A stretch of 64,000 nucleotides of DNA, from positions 310,001 through 374,000 of the forward strand of contig QRDG01000919.1 in assembly GCA_012064385.1 (NCBI GenBank), read 5' to 3'. The DNA is from Puccinellia tenuiflora (taxonomy: Eukaryota > Streptophyta > Magnoliopsida > Poales > Poaceae). The position numbers were made by a program, and so were the translations under genes. This document shows, piece after piece, positions 23,518 through 35,935 of the stretch. Under the pieces are notes generated by a model that was not told the origin of the DNA, did not search any database, and saw only the letters and a list, made by a program, of their open reading frames with translations. Each line of letters begins with the position of its first letter. The stretch's first letter is position 1.

Positions 23518-25641
23518 ATGTCGTCTAGTGGTTTAGTGCACAATGATTCTTTAATATTTGATGGCACTAATTATAATGATTGGAGAAATCGCATGCTAGA
23601 TTATTTTCGGGACATTGATCCATGTATAGAGCAAATTCTAGATATGGGTTTTTCTACTCTAGAGGATGAGGAAAATTCTTATCTAGATGATGGAGCTTCT
23701 AAAGTGATTTTCAAGTCTTTGAGTAATGCAGTTGCTTTGTCGATCTCTCCTTATCGGAATGGCCATGAGCTATGGACCAAGCTTCAAGACAATTATGGTG
23801 TGTCCATGGATAGTGAGAATGATTGTTCTCACTCCACCTCCGGGCGTAATGAGTTCTCAACTTCTTCTACCTCACCGACATGTGGCAAGCCACAAAATAA
23901 TGCAATGGTGAGTAGGGATAAATTTTGCAATAATGATAGTGAGCTTATTTTAGATAATATTTCATCTCTATCTCATTGCAATGATTTATCTTTGGACTTA
24001 AACACATCTAGAACTATAAATGTTTCACATGCTTGTGTTGATAGTCCTTGCATATCTTCTAAATCATCAAGTAGTAATGATCATAACAATAATGTTGATG
24101 ATGAAGAAGATGATGCTTACTTTAATAAGAAAGGTTTAATGGTTCTTAATGCTCTTTCAAAGAATGAAATTGCTTGTGAGAACCTACATGAAATTATGAG
24201 CACCCTTATTGAACGAGGGCTTAATATTGAAAATTTGGAAGCTCGTGAAAATGAAAGTCTTAGCCGCGAACGTAATTATGCGAACATGATTGCGGATCTT
24301 GAGCAAGCTCTTGAAGAAATCCAAACCACCAAGAAATCTCTTGAGGAGACATTTACTCTAGAGTTATCTAAAGTAAATGAAACCCATGATAGAGCTCTCA
24401 AGGTGGCTAATGATTTTAAAATTAAAAATGATGAGCTTGTTGTTGAAATTGTTAGACTCCTTGAGGCTAATGTGAAATTTGAAAAGGATGTCAAGTCCTT
24501 GGAAGATTCTCTTGCACATCTCACTAAGTCTCATGATCAACTCCAAGCTCAATTACTAAAAGAGCTTCCTACTTGTTCTCCCATTTCTATTAATGTTGAT
24601 GCTTGTGCTACTAACTCTATTTCTTGTGAAGCATCCATTTTAAAGGAGAATGTTGAGCTAAGGGCTCAACTTAAATTGCTAACTAGCAATTATGAGATAT
24701 TGGAAGAAAGTCATGAGAAGCTCTCGAGCTCTCATGAAGATCTTCTCGTATCTCATGATAAGTTAAAGTTAGCTCATGAGGCAATTGCTACCAAGGTAAT
24801 ATCTAGTGAGCCCCATGTGGACAATGGCACAACTTCTAATAAAAATGCTAAAATGCCATGTGCTAGTCCTAGTAATTCTTCATCTCACACTAATGCTAAA
24901 TCATATGTTGAATTACATTTTGTGCCTAGTTGCTCTAACAATGAAGCTTCAACTTCCTCTAGTACTTGTGTAGCTACTAACCTTGTAGGGAAGACTAAAG
25001 AGCACAAGGCACAAGCCACTTCTTTGAAGAAAGATGTGGGGAAACGTCATAAAGGGAAGGCCACACTTGACAACATGTTGAGTGTACAAAAATCCCCCAA
25101 TGACAAGAGTGGACTTGGATTCAACTCCAATATCAAGAACAAGTCCAAGAGTAGCAATAAGAAGGGCCAAGAACAAGTCAATCACTCGGCCAAGATTGTT
25201 TGCTTCAAGTGCAAAATTGAAGGGCATCATGTTAGGGATTGCCCAATGAAGAAGAAGCCTCTTAGTGAGAAGCAATTAGGGAAGCGGCCTATTGTTCAAT
25301 CTCATGCTCAACCTCGGGTTGAACAAGGGCCACCCCCTAAGAAGACTCAAGTCATTGCTCCTCAAGTTAAGGAGCCTATTAAGAAGAAAGAAAAGAGTCG
25401 ATATTTCTACTTATGCCGTGAGAAGGGCCACTTGGCTTCTTCATGCACAAACGGTACTCTATCCAACCCCATAATTATTGATGATGTTTATTCTCTTAGG
25501 AAGGATAGGGTTGGCAATGTGTTTGCCAAATATGTGGGAACTCAAAGTGGTGTCAAGAAAAGAACCATTTGGGTTGCCAAGCCTATTGTGACTAACCTCT
25601 TAGGACCCAACTTGGTTGGGGACCAACAAGCCCAAACTTGA
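23518..25641 (+). CDS. Gag polyprotein of the Sirevirus-like element
   Basis: 707 codons from the first ATG after the PBS. The N-terminus has the retrotransposon gag phrase FDGTNYNDWRNRML. The middle (about residues 230-430) is a long Leu/Glu/Lys heptad region, probably coiled coil. There is one complete CCHC knuckle, CFKCKIEGHHVRDC (about residue 561), and a second in which the first Cys is replaced by Tyr (YFYLCREKGHLASSC, about residue 625). The ORF is open throughout but ends before any protease, integrase or reverse transcriptase. It would package RNA in particles if expressed. Confidence 0.85.
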   Translation: MSSSGLVHNDSLIFDGTNYNDWRNRMLDYFRDIDPCIEQILDMGFSTLEDEENSYLDDGASKVIFKSLSNAVALSISPYRNGHELWTKLQDNYGVSMDSENDCSHSTSGRNEFSTSSTSPTCGKPQNNAMVSRDKFCNNDSELILDNISSLSHCNDLSLDLNTSRTINVSHACVDSPCISSKSSSSNDHNNNVDDEEDDAYFNKKGLMVLNALSKNEIACENLHEIMSTLIERGLNIENLEARENESLSRERNYANMIADLEQALEEIQTTKKSLEETFTLELSKVNETHDRALKVANDFKIKNDELVVEIVRLLEANVKFEKDVKSLEDSLAHLTKSHDQLQAQLLKELPTCSPISINVDACATNSISCEASILKENVELRAQLKLLTSNYEILEESHEKLSSSHEDLLVSHDKLKLAHEAIATKVISSEPHVDNGTTSNKNAKMPCASPSNSSSHTNAKSYVELHFVPSCSNNEASTSSSTCVATNLVGKTKEHKAQATSLKKDVGKRHKGKATLDNMLSVQKSPNDKSGLGFNSNIKNKSKSSNKKGQEQVNHSAKIVCFKCKIEGHHVRDCPMKKKPLSEKQLGKRPIVQSHAQPRVEQGPPPKKTQVIAPQVKEPIKKKEKSRYFYLCREKGHLASSCTNGTLSNPIIIDDVYSLRKDRVGNVFAKYVGTQSGVKKRTIWVAKPIVTNLLGPNLVGDQQAQT

Positions 25642-28600
25642 TCAATAGGTTGTGATGGAGGACATTGGAGACTTGGCTATCCTTGAAGAATTAAGGGATC
25701 TTCTTGATTATTATTTCAACAAGCCAAGTCATTTGGATTATATTATCATATCTCATATCCAATGCTCCTCCTTGCGGTAACTTATATTTAAATTATATAT
25801 ACATTGAAAGTTGCTTGCTCCCTAGCATGTGTTAGTTTTGTTCCTAGCATGTGCTTGTATATGTTGTGCTTATTACTTACCTTGAGCAATCAAGTTTGTG
25901 TATGTTAATGTGCGCTCCATATATGTGTAAACTTTGTGTTGAGTCCTTATTGGATCTTGTGTTGATTTCAATGGGCTCTTTTTGAGAAATTAATGGACTA
26001 TCCCATTTTGGGGGAGTGATATGTTTTGTGCACTTCACTAACCTAAAAATGTGCGTATATGAGTAACATCACCTAGTATTGATATATCACGATTATCTAG
26101 TAACTATGTGGTGTGTCATGCTCATGAGAAATTCAAATTCTATAATGTCCATTAATTATCTCTATTTGATTTTATTTGCCTCTTGCTAAGAAGAAATGAA
26201 TTATCACATTGTGGGGGAGTAATAAGCTATGTGCATATTACAATCCTACAAAATGTGAACATTTGAGGTTCGCCACTTAGATTTGGTATTATAAATTATC
26301 TTATTCCTATGTGGCATATTACCTCAAACAAGTTCCAATTTCCTTTCTAGCTATCTTTTGGGTCTTGTTCGTGTGTGTTTGCTTGGTGTGGTTTTTCCCT
26401 AATATGCATCTCCATATATTAGTTGAGAAACCATTTGTTCCATATTATTCTAACCATGGTCTTGCCGGTTGGTTTGAATAGTTGGAACTACCAACAAACC
26501 TTATTTAAATATGATGTCTTATCTCTTGCCATATGTTTTATCTTGTGAGGATATTCTTGGATACCTCTGTCACCGGGAAAATAACTCCAAATGGTCATTG
26601 TCCTTGGACAATCCATATTTATGTTTGTGATAGAATATTTTTGATTATCCTTACATTGGCATTGTCTTTTATTTGCCCCATCTCTTGCCAAAATATTTAT
26701 TTTGACTCCCATTGCCTTCCTTGCCTCTTGCTAGGATCCTAATTCTCAAATTGGTAGTGTTTAGTGTTGTAAATAAAATATGAAGAGTAATGATCCCTTG
26801 TGCGTGCATTTTGTATTCAAATACAAATATCAAAAATTAATGCATGAATCTTGGGGGAGCATTTCTTTTATTTAGAACACTATCCTATCTATCAATATTT
26901 GATCCTTTCAATTGGCATTTGATTTCTATCATATGTGTTTATGGAAGACAAATCTTTTCTCTTGATGCTTAGTGCCATCATGAAAATTGTAGAGGGTGTT
27001 TGGTTTATTTAGTGTAACCTTGCTCTCTCTTGGGAGTCTTGCAATCTCATCTCTTGTTTTATGTTTTATCCTCTAGAATGAGAAAACCCTTTGGGCATAT
27101 CTCTTTCTTTCATCCTATATGCTCATTGGCCTTGCCTAGGTACCTTCAATTGGTATTAATTGGAATTTAATGTCTCCTCCATAGATATTTGTTTCAATTG
27201 ATATTTATTGTGGAAATCTTGATACCTTATTACTTTATTTTACTTTACTTGATTTCGGTCAAGTAGTAACCTCCTCTTGGTATCTTGTCTCCTAAATGGT
27301 ATCTTATTTTTCAATTAGTGTCTTATCTCTCATGTGTTGTTTGATTTGATTCCTATTGATGTCACACTTCATGGGTTGACGTGTTTTGGAATCAATCATA
27401 TGTTGATTTGATTTTTTCTCAATCATGTGTTGATTTGGATTTTGATATAATTTGGACAACCTTTTGTGTCACACTTTGGTGTGCTCTCTTCTTGGTTTAC
27501 TTAGTGTTTTGTCCAAATTGTATCTCATTCGGTTCTCGTAAGTCCATGCATGCATATTTACTAATATATTTATTTTATGGCATGCTAGTCTTTCTTGATC
27601 CAATATATAGGGGATACTCCATCAAATCCTAAATCGGCTAAGATGTGAATGAAATTCAAGTTCATCTATATGCACATATTTATGTGGAGTGTTTCCTATG
27701 TATTGTAGAGTATCTAACTACTATGGAACCCAATGAGTTTGGGAACCATGTTGTACTTGAATTTTGTTTTAGGTACAATGGAGATGCATTGGATGCTTGC
27801 CTCATTCATAAGGAAGGTGTTCTCACCATGTGATTATTTGAGTCAAGCTTTGATGATAAACAAAAATTCTCATCTACATCATCACCAATGCTATTTCGGT
27901 AACAAGTATCTATCCCATGCATATGTTTCTTATATTCAACCGTGTGTAGGTTGCCCCCTGGCATGAAAACTTTAAATGTACAATTGTTGTGACTTTGGCT
28001 CCTTTCTTCACTTGGTATATCGTTGTGATATGTGTGATGGAAATGCAAAAGTTTTTTTCTTCAATTGGTATTATTTCTTTGTGATACTTGTTGCCTATCT
28101 CAAAGCATCTTCACTATCTCTTGTTCCCTTAGTGACATGTGGGATGTTTTTGATATTTTTGAAGTTCATTCATATACAATGAGATAAATTTGAGCTATGT
28201 GCTATGCTTTTAAGCAATAATATCTTTTGTATATTCATGACTTCCTTCTTGGATACCATGTTTTCCACTTTATCAACCATTTTATATGTGCAAGTTCCTT
28301 TGTCGACGAATATCATTGTCTACTTAGAAACCTATACATATGAGAGAGGTCAATTTTTATGTGGTATCCTACTTTCTTGCAAGCCACCTTGTCTTTTATC
28401 TATAATTCTTTGGTGGCTCCAAGTTTGACTCGTGAGTGCTTGTCTTATTTCTACTCGCACCTTTGGGCACTCACATTTTATTGAAGATTCTTCTCTTCAT
28501 GCTCATCACGTGAGTATGTTGATTTTGTTGCCTAAATGTTCTCACTAGCTCGTGGGTTTTTCAATTGGTATTAGTTTCCAATTAGTATCCTTGAGCTTGT

Positions 28601-29320
28601 GAACATATCCTTTTTTTTATCTTATTTGTAAGTTATGTGTGTCAATACTCGATATATAACTTATCTCCATTTGGTCAAGACTATGTGTCTTATCAAATTA
28701 ATTGTCTTGTCACACACACATACTCTTGGTTGGGCCTTGATTGATAGTTTCTCCTAATTGGTATCTCCTTATGGCTCAACCACATCCTTGGTGCAAGTGC
28801 TCGGTTTTGCTTTAATTTCCTTTTTACCCTTGCACTTGGTGAGTGTCCTAGATGATTTTGGGGGAGTGAGGATTCCATATTTGTGCACTCCTCAATAGTG
28901 CATAGACATTGGGGAGCTTCTCTAATTTTATTTAGAACTCTAGGATAGGATCTTCTTGCTTGCTTTTCTCCTTGGTGGAGATGTTTAGAATGATTTCATC
29001 CTTTTGCAATCTTTGGATCCTCAATATAGTTTGATTTCTTCTACTATTCGTCAATGGATATGTGCATTTGATTCCACTCACATTTTGAGAAATGCACACT
29101 TTATGGAGAAATTCATACTATATTGGCCTTCTAGAACTTTTCTTCCCATTTCGGCAATCGATGCCAATGGGGGAGAAGTTTTAGAGGGTTTAAGGGAATT
29201 GGTTTGATGCTTTAGTTTGGTTCTTAAGCATTTGCCTCTCATGCTCATGCATCCTTGTCTTGCAAGGTTGTTTAATTCACTATATAAACCCTCTCAAAAG
29301 GGATTGTCATCAATTACCAA
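25642..29320 (+). other. Non-coding 3' internal region with iterated purine tracts
   Basis: Where pol would be expected there are only short ORFs. The motif GGGGGAG recurs at 26010, 26213, 26853, 28860 and 29169 before the true tract at 29324, and CAATTGGTAT-type words recur many times. Iterated purine tracts ahead of the 3' LTR are a known Sirevirus trait. Confidence 0.75.
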
Positions 29321-29332
29321 AATGGGGGAGAT

Positions 29333-31913
29333 TGAAAGGGCATGGTTGCCCCCATGTGTTGTTTTGGTAATTAATGACAATCCCTATGGACTAATGTGTG
29401 CGTTAAGTTATATTTGCAGTGTTGGTCCATAAGGAATGCTTTGACTCCATATGTTGGAGTCAAGGCTAAAAGAAGAAGACTATATGTTGATCAAGGCTAA
29501 GTGCAAGTTGATCAACATACAAGATTGGGGAATGTGAAGAAGAAGATCATTTGTTGATCAAGATCCTATGTTGTCCATGGTGGATGGCGTCACGTGGTGA
29601 TCATCATCAAGATAAAGGCCATGTAAAGATATGACGAAGAGTGTCTCTCCCATCTTGGTGTATGGGGGAGCAATATGCGTGTCTTCACCAAGCGGAGCAA
29701 AATCAAGAAAGGTGATCCACTTGAGAGTAGATCAAGATCGTCATCATCTAGCTCAAGTGGAATGCGCAAGGCAAAGGTATGATCTTGATAGGGGTTTCTA
29801 TTTTACCGGTCTCGCGGTGTAGTTGGGAGACCGGGTTTTAGGATAGGTAACCGTACTATCAAGAGGGGCTCTCAAGTGAGCTTTAGCGTATCGGTCGTAG
29901 AGAGCTCAAACCTTTGCATCCTTGGCATCATCTTTATTTGGTTTCTATTTGTCTCTTATCGTGGTGTGGTATTGATGCTTGTCGTGCTTGTCATGACAAG
30001 GTCAAGGTCACCGAAAACGGTTCTCATATGTGTTCCCTATTGAGTTTTCGGTGTTGGAGATTTTGCCGGTCCATCTATGCGGAAGGTTTCACACTTCCAT
30101 TTATTAGCAAAATCTCCCTTGCTTGGTTTCAATATTCTCACATGTTATTGGGTAGCATTTGTCGTCCTCTTTCCAACAAAAGTGGTTTCGTGTTATTCGG
30201 ACGTCATATGCAAAAGATATGGTTTTCCGGGTTTTAATAAAAGGGTTTTACCTCTCACCATTTGGCTTTACCATATATTGTTGAACAATGATGTTTCTAT
30301 GAATATTCTTGTTGTGCTCGTTGTGACGATTCCAACGAGTCCAAGATTATCGAAAACGGAGTTCGTATGCAAAAGTTATTGCGACTTTACCCTTGGTCGA
30401 TTTCTAAAAAGGAAAAGGAAAAAGGGGGGGAAGTGGCCAGACCGGCCTGCAGTCCGGCCCAGGCCGGGTTCCTGGCCGGCGCTGTCGGGTGGGCCTCCGG
30501 CCCCCCGGCCGGCCCAGGCCGGATACCAGGCCGGCGCGGTCGGGAGGGTCCCCGGCTCCCCGGCCGGCCCAGGCCGGGCCACAGGCCGGCGCTGCCGGGT
30601 GGGCTGCCGGCTCCCGAGCCGGCCCAGGCCGGGTAGCAGGCCGGCCTCCCTCGTTCGGTGCACTGCCCCTTCGGCAGCCAGCCTGCTGGCCGGCCCAGGC
30701 CGGTTCCCAGGCCGGGCCGGCTGTGCTGTGCTGTGCTGTGCTGCCTTTTCTTTTTTCCCTTTTATTCTTTCTCCTAACGGCTCCATTTTCGGAGCCCCTA
30801 TTTAAGGGGCTTCTTCCCCAAAATAAAGTAACCTTTTAGCCAACTCTTGAGCTATTCTTCCTCCTCCATTGTTGACCTCTTGAGCTTGGCTTTCTCTCAT
30901 TCTCTCCACTAGTTCGTGCTACTTCTTTGAGAGAAAAGAGAGAGGAGATTTAGATCCGTGTTTCCACCAATTGATTTCTCCTCTAAGTGAGGAGAACACT
31001 TTGGATCTAAATCTTTGGAGTTTCTTTGTGTGCCTCCTTTGTTCTTCCTCCCTAATCCCTCCCAAGCATTAGTTGCTTTGGTTGGATTCGGGTTGGAAGA
31101 ACTTGACCACTTAGTGTGTTCTTGCCATTGCATTAGTTGCATCGGTTTGAGTTCTCCACGGTGATTCGTGGAAAGTGAAGTTGAGAAGCTTGTTACTCTT
31201 GGGTACGTTGGTTCCCTAGAGCTTGTTCCTCTAGGGCACGTTGGTACCCTAGACGGTTTGATTTCTCGGAGTCTTGGCGGCTTACGGGATTTGTTGGGAG
31301 CCTCCAATTGTGGAGTGTGGCTCAACCTTGTTAGCTTCGGAGCTTTGGTAGCTACGAAGACATTGCCGGGATCCCTCGGCCTTGGGCATCAAGTCTTGGT
31401 GGCTCGGTGCATTTGGTGAAGACCCTCCAACTTGTGGAGTGAGCTTCACCCTTGTAAAGGTTCTAGTTGTCAACCTCAACGGCAACATAGTGACAAGTGC
31501 CTCGCCACATTGGTGGTAAGACACAACGGAGATACGGTGTGCCATATTAGGGCTACTCGGTGTTTCACATTGGTGAACACCGCGCCGCTCCAACGGAGAC
31601 TAGCTTCCATTGGGAAGTGAACTTCGGGATAAATCATCGTCTCCAAGTGCCTCGGTATTTCTATCCCGAGCTTCTTACTTATGCTATTTACTTTGTGATA
31701 GACATCGAGCTTAAAGTCATATATCTTGCTATCACCTAGTTGATCATATTGCTTAGCATAAGTTGTTGGTGCACATAGGTAAACCTAGCTAGTTTAGGTT
31801 TTGGCTTGATAAATTAAACGTTAGTTTTATTCCGCATTTATTCAAGCCTTAACCGTAATAATTTTAAATCGCCTATTCACCCCCCCCCTCTAGGCGACAT
31901 CCGTGTCCTTTCA
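29333..31913 (+). repeat. 3' LTR of the Sirevirus-like element
   Basis: A 2581-bp near-identical copy of 20910-23462. Differences include single substitutions, a one-base insertion in a G run (about 29791), one more GGCCGG unit and one more GTGCT unit (about 30725). Confidence 0.93.
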
Positions 31914-32667
31914 GCATCTCTGACTTGAAAACTCGCTCCTTATTCAGATTTATGAACTGCATCGGGTTTATAGAATACAGAGAGACCTGATGAAACATTA
32001 ACAAAACGAAGAAATGTATGCATGCCCAAGAGTGGAAGATGCATCACAGAGAAACTCACAATCACAGGTTCCACTGAATGGTGAGAAGATGACTGTTACT
32101 GCTGCTGTGAACAATGGAAAAAGCCACTCCTTGAAGTTCCTTAGGGAAGGCAGTATCCAGTCTTCACCAAATGGGTTTCCCTCAGGTAATGCTGCTTTAC
32201 AGACCAAACAAGGCATTGTTGACCTTGATCTCGGAGCTGATAAGCGTTTTGAATTTGACAACACATCAGATAACAAGCCTATAGATTTCCTTGGTGTATC
32301 ATCAGATGCAAAACATCAGAGTGATTCTGGTGTCACATTAGCTGGGGCGGAAGGCCTGGGGAGGTTGGGTCATAATAGTTCAACCTCCTTTTTGTCAACT
32401 ACAGGTAATCTTGGAGGACAACATGTTGCTGATCTGAATGAGCCGATTTTGGGCACGAATATGGGCAGACCAAATGGGTCAGTATCTGGAGGTCCTTTAT
32501 ATTCCTGGAGAACTCTTGGCAGCAGTCTGTTTGGAGATCAAGCTTACCTAACTACAGTTTCAGTAAAGAGTACTTCAAAGACAAACGTACTAATGAAGGG
32601 ACAAGCTCTAATTTCTTTGATACAAGTTCCAGTATAAAACATGAGGAGAAACCATTCATTGATAATG

Positions 32668-35600
32668 GTAACACTACGATCCATTAAGCAACTCTTTCCG
32701 GCAAGAACCGGCCACTGTGACGTCACCATAACGCCACAATGAGCCCTTATGACAGATTTTTTTGTTTTTTGTTTTTTTTTTCAAGAGAAATGATAAATGT
32801 TGGAAAACAATATCATTAAACATATGCAACATGAAAATACAATAAATATGTCAAAGTGGCCACATAAAAATAATGCTCAATATTTATGTCATACGATTGA
32901 AATTCAAATTTGAACATTTCAAAAAAAATTGTGCCTTCAAAATTTACGCCAACGAATACAAATCTGGATCACTTCCCAATTTGAACAACTTTAAAAAACT
33001 TTGCATTCCAATAACTTCTTACTCCGCGCAATTTTTAAATGTGGACATTTCCAAAAATTAAATTTATTGGCCTTCAAAAATATGACGAATATATCAACAT
33101 AGACACAAAAATAACAGTCGCCTATTTATGGCATACAATCAAATTCCACATTTAAATATTTTAAAATTTCAAATGTGAGCATTTAATAAACGCAAAAAAA
33201 ATCAAACACAACAACTGTACCAACGCAAACACACAAAAAACACTGGCTATTTACGCCGTCTGATTGATTTCCATATTTGAATGTTCCAAATTTTTGAATT
33301 CCTTTCGAATCTAAACATTCAGAAAAAACATACACATAATTTAAATGTTGAAAACTTCCCAACTCTACCAATTTTTGAAATTTGAACAACTTACAAATAC
33401 AAACTTTCCTCCGACTTCCAACAAAATTAAATCCAAAAAATATTTCAATGCGGGCATTCACAAATTTAAATTCTTTACACCACGGTAATTACAGATACGA
33501 CAAAAAAAAAACGAAAGCATGCCTACAAAAAATAAACCTTCACTATTTATAACATTTAATCAGAAAAACTAAAATAACTTCCTCTAAATATGTAACTTAG
33601 ATGCAATTCCTCAAATTAGAAATTCACTTTACTCAATGCTTGCCTGCAATTACTAAAATTAAAACTTGCCTACAATTACTAAAATGCCATTTTCTTCAAA
33701 TATGAGGTTTGTTCCAAACATTGCTTTTAGTGGTATTTGGACCCCATTTAAATTAGTATCCATCTTCTAGGGTTTAAAATGAACTCCCTAATATATCATG
33801 TTACACATGTTTGAATGTGCACTGCATTATACCATGTGTTGATTATTTGTTTCCTTTGCAATGTTGTTTTTTATTGATAACACGTGAATCCAAAGTGAAT
33901 TACAACATTACCAAAGACGAATACTTGATCATTTATTTATGTCGAATTCATGCATGATTGAAAAACTTAAAATAAGATTTGCCTACAATTACTACAATGC
34001 CACTTTTCTGAATTACGATGTTTCTTCCAAATATTGCTTTTAGGGGTTTTTGGACCCCATTTAAATTATTATCCATTCCGTAGAGTTTGAAAATGAACTT
34101 CTTAATTTATCATGCCACATATGACGGAAAATGCAAACTATATATCAAAATGTTCAACAAAAAATATTTCTATCTAACTGTGTCTAATTTATGCATATTT
34201 AACGAAGTCACAATGGGCCCGGCCTGTCAGTGTTTCTTTCTTTTCGCGTGAATTTCCAGAAAAAAAATTGCAAATGAACTTCCTCTAAGAAAACAAGCAT
34301 TTCTGAACAATTCAATCTGCTAAGTATTTTACCAATTTTTTTCTTCTCCAATGAATTTATGTGTCTGATAGTATCCACCGCTTTTGGCTTGCTTTTTTCT
34401 ACACCAAGTGATGCCCTCTGTCATTGCAGAGGCCGAGTCCGACAGATTGGTTTATCCACAGAACATATAAATGTAGATATAGGCAAGTCCCCTCTATATT
34501 AGGATTCCTTTCTTACTATCCTTCCCATTTGTTTTTTTACTGACCTTTTAAAAATACAACTACCCATTTGTATTATGGGCTTCAAAATATAACAAATTAA
34601 GAATACCACAAATGTATAGATACTCCAAAATATACAAAGATGTTCAGGAAAAATAACTGCCAACTATTTATGCTAAAGTGCAAACATAATTTGTGCAAAA
34701 AAAAGAAGTTCAGATATTTTGAACTGATGAACATTTACAAAAATTCCAAATGAACTTCCTCTAAGTATATGGACATGAATTTAACAAATGCTCACACAAT
34801 ACATGCCCTCCAACTATGGACTCAATTTGAATATTTCAATATGAAAAATAATTTGGAAATAACCAAAATTAACTTCCTCAACATATGAAATTCAAGTGCG
34901 GTTCTTCAAATTAAAAATTAACTAATTCCCAGAAAAAAACGCATTACCAGCAGTTTAAAAAAAAAACCATCAAAAAAATGGAAAAAAAATAACGAACGGA
35001 CCAAACATATATATACTACCTACTTGCGAAATCGTTTTTCAACATCTCAACTTACCAATCATTTCGACAAAACCTAAATGCATTCCTTCTAAAAAAAGGA
35101 TTTGAATTTACAAAAATACTTGTATAATATATTTTTTCTAATTAAGTAGATTAATTAAATATCTATGTCAAACTACAAACACACTTGAACATTTAAATTC
35201 GCTTAAAAATGAAGTTACTTCGGACGACAAATTACGACGAATTTTAACATTTCAAAACACAACGTCCCGGTTGGGGCCTACTAAATGATGGAATGTAAGA
35301 TCTGTTTATATTTAATTTCACCGAATATTTGTTTTATGATCTACAAAAGATAAAGGAAACATGGAAAATTCCGAGTTTAGTTTAAACAATAAAAAGGGTC
35401 AAAAAGGAAAAAACTGTTTATGCAATGTTCCAAAACCTTAAACAAATGATAATGGAGCCATTTTTTACAATACTCCACATGCTTCACATCTTACTTAATA
35501 ATGGTGTCATTTATCTGAAAACTATAAGTACTGTTCCACTTTATAATAACAAAATAAAAAACATACTTGCAAGTTCCAATTTATCCAACGTTTAAGCGAA

Positions 35601-35901
35601 TATTCCGATATTTCATAAAATAAACCCAAAAATGCTCACAAAAAATAACTGCAGTATACTCACAACAAATACCAAATTTAATTCAACATTTCAGTTTGAC
35701 CAACATTTAGACACCACACAAACAAACTTTCCCCAAATGTGAAATCAAATTCAAATAGATTGTTCTGATTTCAATTAAATATTTACGTTGAAATACAAAC
35801 ATGTTTGAGCACTTCAAACCTTCAAACATTTAAATATTGTACAAAATATATCTGAAACGCACAAAAAAAATATTGCGCAAAAATAAAAAAATATCACCAA
35901 G
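32668..35901 (+). other. AT-rich non-coding body before the Helitron end
   Basis: Over 3 kb with repeated vocabulary such as AAATTTGAACATTTC and ACTTCCTCTAA and no ORF above about 90 codons. It contains a diverged direct repeat, 33668-33809 against 33981-34123 (shared TTTGGACCCCATTTAAATTA). It is probably the 3' half of the Helitron whose terminus follows. No protein domains were seen. Confidence 0.5.
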
Positions 35902-35935
35902 GGCGTGGCGTGACGCCACGCCAAAATTCAACTAG
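35902..35935 (+). mobile_element. Helitron 3' terminus
   Basis: A perfect 9-bp stem GGCGTGGCG / CGCCACGCC with loop TGA (35902-35922), nine bases, then CTAG (35932-35935), directly followed by T. That is the canonical Helitron end: subterminal hairpin, about 10 bases, CTRR, inserted before T. The orientation agrees with all four gene fragments upstream. The 5' end (A followed by TC...) could not be placed, so the length of the element is unknown. Confidence 0.8.

Larger units (their letters stand above)
20910..31913 (+). mobile_element. Sirevirus-like, gag-only LTR retrotransposon (11.0 kb)
   Basis: 5' LTR 20910-23462 and 3' LTR 29333-31913, with TSD GCATC at 20905-20909 and 31914-31918. PBS TGGTATCAGAGC (initiator Met tRNA) is at 23465-23476 and the purine tract AATGGGGGAGAT is at 29321-29332. 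Between them is one long ORF (gag) and then 3.7 kb with no pol domains. Long LTRs, the gag type and many repeated GGGGGAG tracts point to the Sirevirus branch of Copia. It needs pol proteins from another copy. I count about six base substitutions between the LTRs plus small indels, so it is very young. Confidence 0.93.
20582..32667 (+). pseudogene. DUF863 gene 5' part, disrupted and split by an LTR element
   Basis: Exon 1 (20582-20806, 75 codons) starts MGAKVEG and ends in the family phrase KEMFKRTILAHEAVFRQQ. The next exon starts at 31948 and continues IYELHRVYRIQRDLM, the conserved N-terminal signature of plant DUF863 proteins (unknown function, about 1000 aa). The intron now holds an 11-kb retrotransposon. 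Exon 2 has a TAA at 31999-32001 and a frame change near 32545, after which homology continues in another frame to about 32667 and stops. Some 300 codons are represented. The breaks and truncation mean a pseudogene fragment, probably captured rather than a native locus. Confidence 0.75.

Noticed and set aside
25642..29320. Small AT-rich ORFs as accessory genes of the retrotransposon
   Set aside because: All are under 90 codons, hydrophobic by AT content, without conserved motifs or a shared frame.
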